Positions 39,651 to 47,972 of a DNA stretch of 64,000 nucleotides are shown here, piece after piece. Numbering within the stretch: the stretch's first letter is position 1; the number at the start of each line of letters is the position of its first letter. Source of the DNA: Acinetobacter calcoaceticus (lineage in GTDB: Bacteria > Pseudomonadota > Gammaproteobacteria > Pseudomonadales > Moraxellaceae); assembly GCF_016508255.1 (NCBI RefSeq), contig NZ_JADVKT010000001.1, forward strand, positions 496,001 through 560,000. Reading direction: 5' to 3'. Made by a program: the position numbers and the translations under genes. The notes beneath the pieces are model-generated. The model was not told where the DNA came from, did not search any database, and saw only the letters and a list, made by a program, of their open reading frames with translations.

Positions 39651-39945
39651 TTATAGCTTTTGGCAAAGGCTGCCAAGAAATAATGGATGTGCAAAGCCAA
39701 CTCCTTTTTATAGGGAGTTCTGCCAGACATTTATAGAATTATGGTGGCAGAACGGAAGAAGGTTGACAGACTAGCATGAACTCAGACTAGCACACCCGAG
39801 GGTGTCCCTCTCCCGTCCTACCGCTACGGGAAAGGGACGAGTAGTCACCACACAAAGTTATACCTCAGAAAGAATAACTCTGATGCGGAAGTTCATGAGC
39901 AGTCTGTCAAAACTGCCTGGCAATGTGGCCAGCAGGCAAAGAATA
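39651..39945. ncRNA. Candidate structured RNA, no known family recognised
   Basis: No gene fits here, the GC content is higher than in the surroundings, and many complementary segments nest consistently. A long-range stem pairs 39765-39772 (GACAGACT) with 39901-39908 and 39776-39782 (ATGAACT) with 39890-39896. Inside it are ACACCC/GGGTGT (39792-39805), GTCCC/GGGAC (39804-39838) enclosing CCCGT/ACGGG, and AGTTAT/ATAACT (39856-39879). To the left are TTGGCA/TGCCAA (39660-39676), AACTCC/GGAGTT (39699-39719) and GTTCTGCCA/TGGCAGAAC (39717-39753). To the right are TGCC-TGGC with GCCA-GGCA (39914-39938). The strand is not decided by symmetry alone. Confidence 0.6.
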
Positions 39946-40165
39946 GTGCCCAACTCTGTTGCAGTCAAGCACACAAAATGACATTTGTTTTAAATTAGAT
40001 CATTAACAAAGTAAGGCTAAATAATAAATAAGTGATTGTTTAAGTGGGGTTTATAAAGGAGGAATATTTTAGAGGTCACATACTTTTTTCTAAAAAATAG
40101 ACAGATCTGTATATTTTTCTTTGCTATCATTCGCCCAATTCATGAAAATAACAAGGAATAATAAT

Positions 40166-41008
40166 TTGGCTACACCCTATATAACCATAGGTTGCCCGAC
40201 TACAGGCGGCGGCAAAGTAATTAGCGGAAACTCATTATTTCTAATTGATGGGAAAGCTGTAGCTTGCACAGGTGATAAAGCCACCTGCCCTACGCATAAA
40301 TTAGTAGCCACTATTGTATCGGGTGATCCGTGCATGAATATTTTTGGCAAAATGGCGGCGCGTGTTGGTGACTCCCTGTCCTGTGGCTGTAAGCTACTTC
40401 CGCAACAAAATTTAGTTGTTCAGGATAATGGCGGTGGTGCTGGATCATCTGCAAAATCGAGTTCGGCACCAATGGCTCAAAGTCAGCAACAAACTATAGA
40501 CAGCTTTGTTAAAGATGAGTACGAAAATTATTATATTGATAATACGAAGACCGAGATTGTCGAATTTAAAAACTTTCTATTGCCGTATGACCAAGATAAA
40601 GCAAGTATATTTGGTATTGCGATGCAAGCGATGTCAGGGGCTTGTTCTTTTGAAGTGTCATATAAAATTCAAAAAAGAAATCTTTTTATAACAGCTACTC
40701 TTTTTCCACCTTCGTTAAAAGCAGATGCACAAATCTTTACAAGCGGCACAGTACGACTGTTTAAGAATAAACAACCAATCTGTAGCCCTATCGCTCTAAA
40801 AGTTGGTAAAGGTTTCTGGAACACAGAAAATGATAGACATCCTGTCGGGAGTTGTAACATTACGCTACCTGCCCCCGATTTAGAGGTTATAACCGTTGAG
40901 CTTCAACTAAGTTTTGAGGGCAAGTTTGACAATGGTAAAGTGGTTCCGAATCCAGCCTATAAAACCCATACATTCACAATAACCTCGGCATCAAGACGTA
41001 AAGCATGA
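40166..41008 (+). CDS. PAAR-domain protein with a C-terminal extension (possible T6SS spike tip/effector)
   Basis: The best start is a TTG at 40166 preceded by AAGGAA (40153-40158), giving (M)ATPYITIGCPTTGGG, the normal opening of this PAAR type. An ATG at 40142 is an alternative. Residues about 1-80 form the PAAR domain that caps the type VI secretion VgrG spike: GKVISGNSLFLIDGKAVACTGDKATC, then CMNIFGKMAARVGDSLSCGCKLL. A Ser/Gln linker follows, then about 170 beta-rich residues of no family I know, possibly an effector or adaptor. No vgrG or T6SS structural gene is in the window. The next gene overlaps its stop by four bases. Confidence 0.85.
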   Translation: MATPYITIGCPTTGGGKVISGNSLFLIDGKAVACTGDKATCPTHKLVATIVSGDPCMNIFGKMAARVGDSLSCGCKLLPQQNLVVQDNGGGAGSSAKSSSAPMAQSQQQTIDSFVKDEYENYYIDNTKTEIVEFKNFLLPYDQDKASIFGIAMQAMSGACSFEVSYKIQKRNLFITATLFPPSLKADAQIFTSGTVRLFKNKQPICSPIALKVGKGFWNTENDRHPVGSCNITLPAPDLEVITVELQLSFEGKFDNGKVVPNPAYKTHTFTITSASRRKA

Positions 41009-41649
41009 AGAACATTTTATTACTTTCCATTATTTGTACTGCGGCACTTACTAGCGCTTGTGGTAACGCTACAGACTCAGCAAAAGATGTAAAAAAAGAG
41101 CCCCAACAGAAAGTGGTCAAGAAGGTTTCTGCCGAAGATCAGAAAATCATTGATAAATATGAAAGCTACTTTAAATACTACCGTGAAGGTAACTTTGAAG
41201 AATTTCAAAAAAAGATGAAAGAAGTATTGCCAGAAGTTAGCAAAATCTCGGATAAAAACAAACGCGAATTTATGCAGATGAATATCTACATGACGTTGCA
41301 AGATTATGATAAAGCTCTTGCATTAAATGCTAATCAAATTAAAGAACATCCCGATAATCCTGCTTTATATATCTCTAAGTGCCAGATTTTTACGTTGCAG
41401 CAAAAAGATAAGCAAGTAATTTCTCAATGCTTTGACAAGGCAGCGGAAGTTTTAAAAGTAGAGCTAGATAAGCCAGAAAACAAGACAAATCCTGATTATA
41501 AGCAGGGCGAGTTTACATACCTACTTGCTAAGTACAAAGCTGGTCATCTGGAATATAAGCAAAAAATACAAAAGTACATTGCAGATACTAAAGATGAAAA
41601 ATTAAAGGCGTCTTTTACGACAATTTATAATGTAGAAGTTGAAAACTAG
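41005..41649 (+). CDS. Lipoprotein paired with the PAAR gene, possible immunity protein (copy A)
   Basis: A 214-residue protein with a lipoprotein signal: MKNILLLSIICTAALTSAC, Cys19 lipidated. The mature part is Lys/Glu-rich and helical, with TPR-like spacing around MNIYMTLQDYDKALALNANQIKEHPDNPALYISKCQIF. Its ATG overlaps the PAAR stop (ATGA), the coupling usual for effector and immunity pairs. A paralogue lies at 42311-42958. The C-terminal region VLKVELDKPENKT and YIADTKDEKLKAS is shared almost exactly. Immunity function is inference. Confidence 0.72.
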   Translation: MKNILLLSIICTAALTSACGNATDSAKDVKKEPQQKVVKKVSAEDQKIIDKYESYFKYYREGNFEEFQKKMKEVLPEVSKISDKNKREFMQMNIYMTLQDYDKALALNANQIKEHPDNPALYISKCQIFTLQQKDKQVISQCFDKAAEVLKVELDKPENKTNPDYKQGEFTYLLAKYKAGHLEYKQKIQKYIADTKDEKLKASFTTIYNVEVEN

Positions 41650-41652
41650 ATT

Positions 41653-41680
41653 AAAAAAGCCCTGATTATTCAGGGCTTTC
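41653..41680 (+). terminator. Terminator after lipoprotein copy A
   Basis: AAAGCCCTGA and TCAGGGCTTT pair around TTAT. The T-run after it is short. Confidence 0.75.
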
Positions 41681-41717
41681 GATGTAAAAAACAGACAATA
41701 CAATAGAGATCCTAATA

Positions 41718-42200
41718 ATGTTAGCAAACAGAACTTATATTAAATTTATCTGCACCCCTCTGTTTATGCTTTTCATGAATGGTTGTGCAAACACACAAGT
41801 TAAAAATTATAGAGAAGATGTTATTAATTCAACCCGTGGCGCAGTAAATATGCTGATTATGGATCAACCAGTCTATAAAAATGCTATAGCATCCGAAAAG
41901 AATAAAGTTACAAATGCTTTGCTGTATACCACTTTAACGAAAGCAGGTTTTTTAAGCGAGCTTGAAAAAGAAATTGGAAATAACTTTGTAATTGAAGAAA
42001 GCCTTTCCTTAGCTCAACTAAATAAACTTTGTTGGACAACTAAGTTTCTTCAGCATTACAAAAAAGACTTATCCCCTCAGTCTCAAGTTGATTATCAGAA
42101 AGTTTATGCTTGGGTGGATGCCAAGCAATCAACATGGTTAAAAAAACTAAATGAGGGATATACTAAAGATGAACTCGGTGAAGACGATTGTCGAAAGTGA
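41718..42200 (+). CDS. Small lipoprotein of unknown function in the PAAR cluster
   Basis: A 160-residue protein with a signal peptide and lipobox MNGC (FMLFMNGCANTQ). The mature chain is mostly helical and contains two later Cys residues (LNKLCWTTKF and DDCRK) that could pair. No family is recognised and it is not a copy of the flanking lipoproteins. Lying between the two paralogous lipoproteins, it may be a second kind of immunity factor or an accessory to the PAAR protein. A terminator follows directly. Confidence 0.6.
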   Translation: MLANRTYIKFICTPLFMLFMNGCANTQVKNYREDVINSTRGAVNMLIMDQPVYKNAIASEKNKVTNALLYTTLTKAGFLSELEKEIGNNFVIEESLSLAQLNKLCWTTKFLQHYKKDLSPQSQVDYQKVYAWVDAKQSTWLKKLNEGYTKDELGEDDCRK

Positions 42201-42204
42201 GTAA

Positions 42205-42234
42205 TAAAAAAGCCCTAATTATTTAGGGCTTTTT
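42205..42234 (+). terminator. Terminator after the middle lipoprotein gene
   Basis: AAAGCCCTAA and TTAGGGCTTT pair around TTAT, with T-run. It is almost the same hairpin as the one after copy A. Confidence 0.88.
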
Positions 42235-42310
42235 AAAATAATTTCCCTCAAATCCAAATGCTTCTTACTAAGCTCTCTTTTATATTAACTTCGGCTTCAA
42301 AATATAAATC

Positions 42311-42958
42311 ATGAATAGAAAATTAATCAGTACTATTGTTCTCATTTCTGTATTTGGAGTTACTGCTTGTAGCAAAGCATCAAATTCCACTAAAGACAGT
42401 ACAAAAACACCACAAGAAAATATGGTTCAGAAGGTTTCTGCCGAAGATCAAAAAATCATTGATAAACATAATGAGTATGTTGAAAAATACTCTATGGCAG
42501 ATATAAAAGTCTTACAGAAGCACATGCGGGAAATACTTCCCGAGGTCGATAAAATCACGGACAAGCGTAAACGTGAACTACTTCAAATGAATATTTATAT
42601 GATTTTGAATGACTATGACAAGGCACACGCATTAAATGATAAGCAACTTACAGACAGACCAAATGATACAGCAAGGCTTACATTTAGATGCCAATTACTA
42701 ACACTGCAAAAGAAAGAAGCTACTTTGATTAATAAGTGCTATGACAATGTAGCAGGTGTTCTAAAAGTCGAACTAGACAAACCAGAAAACAAAACAGACC
42801 CAAACTACAAACTAGGCGAGTTCTCATACTTATTTGCGAAATACAAGGGAGGTCATCCCGAGTACAAGCAAAAAATGCAAATGTACATTGCCGATACTAA
42901 AGATGAAAAATTAAAGGCTTCATTGAAAAGAATGTATGATTTAGAAATTGAAAACTAA
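42311..42958 (+). CDS. Lipoprotein paralogue of the PAAR-linked lipoprotein (copy B)
   Basis: A 215-residue lipoprotein: MNRKLISTIVLISVFGVTAC, Cys20 lipidated. It aligns along its whole length with the protein at 41005-41649. Identical blocks include KVSAEDQKIIDK, LQMNIYM or its near copy, VLKVELDKPENKT and YIADTKDEKLKAS, while the middle has diverged. This is a tandem duplication with the unrelated small lipoprotein between the copies. Such stacks are typical of immunity genes kept against variants of an effector (inference). Confidence 0.7.
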   Translation: MNRKLISTIVLISVFGVTACSKASNSTKDSTKTPQENMVQKVSAEDQKIIDKHNEYVEKYSMADIKVLQKHMREILPEVDKITDKRKRELLQMNIYMILNDYDKAHALNDKQLTDRPNDTARLTFRCQLLTLQKKEATLINKCYDNVAGVLKVELDKPENKTDPNYKLGEFSYLFAKYKGGHPEYKQKMQMYIADTKDEKLKASLKRMYDLEIEN

Positions 42959-42961
42959 ATT

Positions 42962-42989
42962 AAAAAGCCCTGATAATTTGGGGCTTTTT
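42962..42989 (+). terminator. Terminator after lipoprotein copy B
   Basis: AAAAGCCC and GGGCTTTT pair around a nine-to-ten-base loop, with a T-run. Confidence 0.75.
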
Positions 42990-43003
42990 AAATAATGAAA
43001 ACA

Positions 43004-43034
43004 AAAGGCTTAAATCTTCTAGATTTAAGCCTTT
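43004..43034. terminator. Second hairpin, kup terminator
   Basis: AAAGGCTTAAATC pairs perfectly with GATTTAAGCCTTT around TTCTA. It lies about 45 bases past the kup stop and can serve the convergent kup transcript. Confidence 0.8.
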
Positions 43035-43079
43035 AAAAAGCCTCTTATTTCCGCATATATAAAATCAATCAAGGCATCC

Positions 43080-44960
43080 CTAAATCTCTACTTGACTCCC
43101 CATTTCCACCACTCGGTTAGATGGTATCTGGAAGAAATCACTAGCAGGACTCGTATTAAGTTGCATAGAAATGAATAGTTTTTCACGCCATGGAACAATA
43201 CCATCACCTACGGTATAAATTACACGTTCACGTGATACAAAAAAACTCGTGTCCATAATGTTATATGGTTGATTCAACTTAGTTAAAGCCTGCTCTAATG
43301 CTTGAGGTGCATTTGGCTGCTCTTTAAATCCATAATAAGCAGCGACACATAAAAAATGCTCATCTAATACTTCAACATCAATACGTTCTGATTCATCTAC
43401 ATATGGAATGTCACGAGTATTCATGGTGATCAAAATATTACGTTCATGAAGTATTTTATTATGTTTTAAATTATGTAATAAAGCATGAGGAACAACTTTT
43501 GGACTACTTGTCATAAATACAGCCGTTCCACTCACCATATAAACACTAGACTGCAAGCTCTGAATAAATAAATCTAATGGCAAAGTGTCACTTTGCAACT
43601 TGCTCAGTAGCAATTCACGTCCACGGCGCCATGTTGTCATAATTATAAAAGTGATTGCACCCATCATTAATGGGAACCAACCACCATCTACAATTTTTAG
43701 TGAAGTTGAAGCAATAAAGAGGAGATCTGGAATTAGCAAAGGTATCGCAATTAATAACATGACCCACGAAGGCCATTTCCATAAGTGATACATGATGAAA
43801 GCAACTAGAATAGTGTCACAAAACATAGTCAAAGTTACTGCAATTCCATAAGCAGAGCCTAGACTAGCACTAGATTGAAACATAAGTACTAAACTAATAA
43901 TCATACCAAGCAACATCCAGTTCAATGCTGGTATATAAATCTGACCAATTTCAGATTCAGAAGTATGATCAATAGCAAAACGTGGTAAATAACCTAATTG
44001 GATAGCTTGACGTGCCATAGAAAATACACCTGAAATAACTGCCTGAGAGGCAATTACTGTCGCAGCAGTTGCTAAAGCAATCATAGGATATAATGCTATT
44101 TTAGGTACCATCATGAAAAAAGTATTATCGATGGCCTGCGGGTTTTGCAGAATCAATGCCCCTTGTCCAGCATAGTTTAATACCAAGCATGGTAACGCAA
44201 CAAAAAACCAAGCCAATTGAATTGGCTTACGACCAAAATGGCCCATATCCGCATATAACGCCTCTCCACCTGTAATCGTCAATACAACTGCTCCCATAAC
44301 TACAAATGCAGTCACAGGGTTATTTTCAATGAAAGGAAGAGCCCAATACGGATTAAGCATATTCAAGATAAAAGGGTTCTTGATAATGTGAGATAGGCCA
44401 ATAAAACCTATTGAGAAAAACCAGAGTAGCATGATAGGTCCAAAAAAACGGCCTACTGATCCAGTTCCCTTTTTCTGAATCATAAATAATCCAATTAGAA
44501 TCACAATCGTAATTGGTATCACATACGGTGTAAAAATTGGGGTTGCTACGGACAATCCCTCTACTGCTGACAATACTGAAATGGCTGGGGTAATAATGCC
44601 ATCACCGAAAAATAATGAAGCACCAAACAAACCAATTGTAATTAATCCAAAGCGTACTTTAGGCCCAATTTGCTTATTGTGCATGTTAAGAGCTAATAAT
44701 GCTAAGATGCCACCCTCACCATGATTATCAGCACGCATAATTAACATACTAAATTTCAAGGAAACCACGATCATCAGTGCCCAAAAAATCAATGATAAAA
44801 TGCCTAGAACATTCGCCTCATTTATAGGAACATTATGTGATGTATGAAAACATTGGGTAAAAGCGTAAAGCGGGCTAGTACCAATATCCCCAAAAACTAC
44901 ACCTAAAGCACCCAATGTCATTGCTGACATTTTTTGACGACCAATCTCATGTGAACTCAT
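43080..44960 (-). CDS. kup: Kup low-affinity potassium transporter
   Basis: A 626-residue potassium/proton symporter of the KUP/HAK family in the inner membrane. The N-terminal signature [17 protein letters not shown] is exact and the following segments [18 protein letters not shown] and [15 protein letters not shown] match. About 12 helices occupy residues 10-430 and a cytoplasmic C-terminal domain of about 190 residues follows. An AAGGAGAT precedes the ATG. The length is normal. It is monocistronic. Confidence 0.96.
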   Translation of the reverse strand: MSSHEIGRQKMSAMTLGALGVVFGDIGTSPLYAFTQCFHTSHNVPINEANVLGILSLIFWALMIVVSLKFSMLIMRADNHGEGGILALLALNMHNKQIGPKVRFGLITIGLFGASLFFGDGIITPAISVLSAVEGLSVATPIFTPYVIPITIVILIGLFMIQKKGTGSVGRFFGPIMLLWFFSIGFIGLSHIIKNPFILNMLNPYWALPFIENNPVTAFVVMGAVVLTITGGEALYADMGHFGRKPIQLAWFFVALPCLVLNYAGQGALILQNPQAIDNTFFMMVPKIALYPMIALATAATVIASQAVISGVFSMARQAIQLGYLPRFAIDHTSESEIGQIYIPALNWMLLGMIISLVLMFQSSASLGSAYGIAVTLTMFCDTILVAFIMYHLWKWPSWVMLLIAIPLLIPDLLFIASTSLKIVDGGWFPLMMGAITFIIMTTWRRGRELLLSKLQSDTLPLDLFIQSLQSSVYMVSGTAVFMTSSPKVVPHALLHNLKHNKILHERNILITMNTRDIPYVDESERIDVEVLDEHFLCVAAYYGFKEQPNAPQALEQALTKLNQPYNIMDTSFFVSRERVIYTVGDGIVPWREKLFISMQLNTSPASDFFQIPSNRVVEMGSQVEI

Positions 44961-45566
44961 CCATATCTCCTTGATATGAAAATATTATTCTTATATAGAA
45001 GCACTAACACCTATAGCTCACTATCATTGATCAAAATATAAAAATCAAGAGCATTAATAATCAATAAGATATTACTCCCTATGATAAGGGGGACCATAAG
45101 CACAAAAATTAGTCTATCCCCATAGTATTTGAATTCAGAATACTTCTATCAACTTTACCTCTCCTACTTATGAGGTAGATAGCTATGCCACATGAACGAT
45201 GTATATAAGAGTGTAATGTATTAGCTATTTTATTGGTTTCATTCTGATCATCAGTGGTGTTTACCTAATACTAATATTTGCTCCAAAGAAAAAATATATC
45301 TATTCAAATATCGTTATATAAAGCAATAAAAAAGCCCTAAACCATTAGAGTTTAGGGCTTTTTCAGTCATATAAAACTATTTGAGTTTATATGACTTTAA
45401 TGTCTTGTTAGGTATATCTAACGAATAAGTTATTGTTAATTTTGGGTTTATAAAAGTGGGGTTTGGGGGATAGAAATGCGGTAGTGTGGCTTTCACCACC
45501 TACACTTTATTATTAAATTCTTAGAAGAACTCTATCCTGCCGCGTTAAATGTACTGCATTGATACA
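44961..45566. other. Gene-free region left of the small-gene patch
   Basis: About 600 bases. It carries the kup promoter and leader, then a strong hairpin at 45328-45363 (next entry). A G-rich stretch with the inverted repeat GTAGTGTGG and CCACCTACAC lies around 45480-45508. Around 45410 the palindrome GTTAG-GTATAT-CTAAC resembles a TAGGTATATC motif at about 47701. No open reading frame of note. Confidence 0.4.
45328..45363. terminator. Strong symmetrical terminator
   Basis: AAAAAGCCCTAAAC pairs with GTTTAGGGCTTTTT around seven bases. No plus-strand gene precedes it, so it most likely ends the minus-strand small-gene transcript that stops at 45567. Confidence 0.88.
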
Positions 45567-45773
45567 TTAATTTATTTTATCAATTTTAAAAATTTTATCA
45601 CTTAAAGTACTTTGGAAAAACATTTCGAAACTCGGACGTATGTCTTCGCCTTCAACTGTAATGTACTTTAAATTAGAAAAACATTGAGTATTAGCAAAAT
45701 AATTATCTACGGTTGCCTGAATGGCATATTTAATTCCGAACTGGTCTTTAACACTGATATTTTGTTTAAGCAT
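45567..45773 (-). CDS. Small hypothetical protein, 68 residues
   Basis: Begins MLKQNISVKDQFGIKYAIQATVDN. The ATG is seven bases after TTAGGA, a fair ribosome site. There is no signal or membrane helix and no recognised family. It lies 70 bases downstream of another small gene on the same strand with a similar leader (TTTAGGATA), suggesting that both, and perhaps the cold-shock gene, belong to one accessory patch. Confidence 0.5.
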   Translation of the reverse strand: MLKQNISVKDQFGIKYAIQATVDNYFANTQCFSNLKYITVEGEDIRPSFEMFFQSTLSDKIFKIDKIN

Positions 45774-45842
45774 TACGATATCCTAATAAAATTATGGCAG
45801 AAATAATGGATCTACCTAAATATCCAATAGCAAATTGATTTT

Positions 45843-46070
45843 TTAACAAACCTTATCATTTAATTTAAATAGTTGATTTATAGAGGCATAAAAGGTACGC
45901 CCATCTAAATTTAAATCAACTTCAATTCCAGAGGAAAGAAGAACTCTTTTCCCAACTTCAACAGTTTTAAAACCTTCACGTGTATTTTGTATTCTATTTA
46001 GAGGAATTAAAGACACTAGAATTTCTGTACCATTTTTAGATTTTGCAATTAAATCATTTATTTTTAACAA
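45843..46070 (-). CDS. Small hypothetical protein, 75 residues, TTG start
   Basis: A TTG at 46070 lies six bases after AGGA, giving (M)LKINDLIAKSKNGTEILVSLIPLNRIQ. The composition is that of a small soluble beta-rich protein. The VEVGKRVLLSSGIEVDLNLDGRTFYASINQLF segment reads like a compact beta barrel, but no family is recognised. It lies between the cold-shock gene terminator and the 68-residue gene. Confidence 0.5.
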   Translation of the reverse strand: MLKINDLIAKSKNGTEILVSLIPLNRIQNTREGFKTVEVGKRVLLSSGIEVDLNLDGRTFYASINQLFKLNDKVC

Positions 46071-46135
46071 TTTATATCCTAAATTAAAACTTACTTATAA
46101 TCTTAAAAAACTTTAAAATTAATTTAAAACCAAAT

Positions 46136-46157
46136 AAAAGCACCCATTAGTGCTTTT
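46136..46157 (-). terminator. Terminator of the cold-shock gene
   Basis: AAAAGCAC and GTGCTTTT pair around CCATTA, 20 bases past the stop. Confidence 0.75.
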
Positions 46158-46179
46158 ATTTATTAGTGCTTATAATTAT

Positions 46180-46395
46180 TTATAGAGCAACAATATTTAC
46201 AGCATTTGGGCCTTTTTGGCCTTGTGTAACACTGAATTCAACACGTTGACCTTCAGCAAGAGTTTTGAAACCCGAGCTAGTGATTTCGCTAAAATGAGCA
46301 AAAACGTCTGGTCCTGATTCTGGTTGGATAAAACCGAAACCTTTAGCTTCGTTAAACCACTTAACAGTACCTTTCATGATATTTGAATTAGACAT
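46180..46395 (-). CDS. CspA-family cold-shock protein
   Basis: A 71-residue single-stranded RNA/DNA-binding beta barrel. Both RNA-binding motifs are intact: RNP1 in [10 protein letters not shown] and RNP2 in DVFAHFSEI. The opening [10 protein letters not shown] is classical. A short five-residue leader (MSNSN) precedes it; the ATG at 46395 follows AGGATTTATT. About 450 bases upstream are almost gene-free, consistent with the long untranslated leader common in cold-shock genes. Acinetobacter genomes carry several csp genes; which one this is cannot be told. Confidence 0.93.
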   Translation of the reverse strand: MSNSNIMKGTVKWFNEAKGFGFIQPESGPDVFAHFSEITSSGFKTLAEGQRVEFSVTQGQKGPNAVNIVAL

Positions 46396-46890
46396 AATAA
46401 ATCCTATTTTTTTTAAATTTAAACCAGTTTATTGGTTATGAGTAACATCGAAATAATAAAGAATGGAGCTTAAAATCTAAAAAAAACGAAGGATTATGAC
46501 TAATACTGCGGTACTTAGAGAAGATTTACCAAACATGACTTTTTCTAGTTATGTTCATTGTATACGAAAAATAAAATTAATCAAGTTTTCTAATATATAT
46601 ATTTATTTTATTTATAAAAAGCTGATGTTCTGGATTCTGAGTGCTTATCAATAAGTTGTGCTCAAAACTTAATAAGTACCACCCTACACAATCAATAACT
46701 ACTTGGACATTTATTCTTATTTCATCTGAATATTTTTTTCTGTTTTCGGGTTTAATGAGACTACATAACACCGTGGAACTTTGATTATTTATTGACCGTA
46801 TAACATGAAAATCACTAAAAAGCCGTTCCAGTGCACTAAACCTAGAACGAATTTTACTAAAGTATTGATACTTAAAGAAAAATTTAAAGT

Positions 46891-46918
46891 ATTAAGTATA
46901 ACGTGTATTATGTTAATA
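46891..46918 (+). other. dif-like XerC/XerD site (left, somewhat degenerate)
   Basis: An 11-base XerC-type arm ATTAAGTATAA, a six-base spacer CGTGTA, and an 11-base XerD-type arm TTATGTTAATA. The core GTATAA, six bases, TTATGTTAA is complete. The outer bases form an inverted repeat AGTATTAA/TTAATACT, which could also arise by chance in AT-rich DNA. Orientation: XerC to XerD on the plus strand. Confidence 0.6.
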
Positions 46919-46921
46919 CTT

Positions 46922-47323
46922 CTAATTAGCTTTGAAACTATATCCAAAATTTATGTCATCTAGATCTGTCTCATCAGTAAATAAAATTCCTAATAAATAT
47001 TTAAATCTTTCATATCTATCAAAAATAGTTGGAATTCCCCAATCTTCATCTAGTGTATATAATTCATGTTCTTTAAAAATAGAAAAATTATCCCAATCAG
47101 GAACAATCATTAATTGCGTGATCCTCATAACACCCCATAAAATATTTCGAGGAATCGTTGTATTCTTTGGATAATGAAAATTGATACTTAATAAATCCTT
47201 TTCTAATTTCCAGTATTCAAGATCAGACCAAACACCGTCATCGAGCCACAAACCTATAAATGAATTAGGGTCATATATCTCTTCACCTAAAAAAGTTATA
47301 TTTCTATTAAAATTTTCAAACAC
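46922..47323 (-). CDS. Putative immunity protein (Imm41-like), orphan
   Basis: A GTG at 47323, ten bases after GGAG, gives 133 residues; a TTG at 47332 touches the ribosome site and is less likely. The protein is acidic and rich in Trp, Phe and Asp. The segment DPNSFIGLWLDDGVWSDLEYWKLEKDL resembles the conserved N-terminal region of Imm41-type immunity proteins of polymorphic toxin systems as I remember them; I cannot confirm this without a profile search. No toxin gene adjoins it. It occupies nearly the entire interval between two inversely oriented dif-like sites, so it looks like the cargo of a Xer-mobilised module. Confidence 0.55.
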   Translation of the reverse strand: MFENFNRNITFLGEEIYDPNSFIGLWLDDGVWSDLEYWKLEKDLLSINFHYPKNTTIPRNILWGVMRITQLMIVPDWDNFSIFKEHELYTLDEDWGIPTIFDRYERFKYLLGILFTDETDLDDINFGYSFKAN

Positions 47324-47385
47324 AGTATTCAATCTCCAATTCTATTCATATTTACATCATATGTGCCATTTCGTGTAGCTTTACT

Positions 47386-47413
47386 ATTTAACATAATGGC
47401 GCTTATACGAAAT
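47386..47413 (-). other. dif-like XerC/XerD site (right, canonical)
   Basis: On the minus strand: XerC arm ATTTCGTATAA, spacer GCGCCA, XerD arm TTATGTTAAAT. Both arms have the form I remember for p-dif sites on Acinetobacter plasmids. Orientation is opposite to the site at 46891. The two sites bracket the putative immunity gene. Confidence 0.85.
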
Positions 47414-47870
47414 TGAGTTGTTATTCCCATTTAAAGTGTCCAAGTTAGATACGACTCTCTGTTCGTTTGTGAAATTTGGTGTCCATTAGAATAAGAATAT
47501 TCACGCATTTATATAAACACGCTCATAAATTTAATACTTATACTACATCAGATCTAAGTCGCAGAATTGTCGCAGCTCTGCCTACATATTTGGCATTTTT
47601 GGAGCTTTTTCCCAATTTTACATTAGAAATTCAATAAGAAACAGGCATAAAAAAAGACCTACAAGCCGCTGATTCGCTTATAAGTCTTTGATAAATCTTG
47701 GTAGGTATATCCAATACCAAACAAAATCACAAGATACTGATAATTAAATATTTAAAAAATTATACAATATTAATGATACAAGTCATGATACAAAAATATT
47801 CCTACTGTCTTTGCTGTAGCTTTATATCAATACCTATTTTCCCACTCTAATTAAGAATTAGCTAAATTTT
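47414..47870. other. Gene-free region right of the dif-bounded module
   Basis: About 450 bases without a credible gene. It includes a region near 47650-47700 with TAAAAAAAGACCTACAAG and an imperfect downstream counterpart CTTATAAGTCTTT. A TAGGTATATCCAA segment at about 47701 echoes TAGGTATATCTAA at about 45411. These could be worn integration ends of an element, but no integrase is present. Confidence 0.35.
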
Positions 47871-47970
47871 AGAGGTTACAAAGGTTACTGAGGTTACAGC
47901 CTTATGGGGCAAGGCTTTTAGAGCGTAACCTTTCAAAAAGAATGAAAGGTTACATAATTCAGAGGTTACA
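47871..47970. repeat. Cluster of GGTTAC repeats with an inverted pair
   Basis: GGTTAC occurs directly at 47874, 47883, 47892, 47948 and 47964, usually as AGAGGTTACA or a close variant, and inverted as GTAACC at 47925. GTAACCTTTC (47925-47934) pairs with GAAAGGTTAC (47944-47953), a 10-base stem. It lies right at the end of the sugar transporter operon and could both terminate it and bind a protein. Confidence 0.8.
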
Positions 47971-47972
47971 AC

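Noticed and set aside
39651..39945. Group I intron, suggested by CAGACTAG and GAGTAGTC resembling the P7 elements
   Set aside because: The P, Q and P3 elements could not be found and the spacing around the supposed P7 does not fit; no interrupted gene or tRNA flanks it.
46577..46771. A 64-codon minus-strand reading frame with a GTG start
   Set aside because: No ribosome site, no recognisable pattern, and it lies in the presumed long leader of the cold-shock gene.
46891..47413. The dif-like pair as the chromosome's own dif site
   Set aside because: There are two inverted sites around a gene, and from recalled gene order the trp/ADC region lies far from the replication terminus in Acinetobacter. 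Not excluded for a rearranged genome, but less likely.
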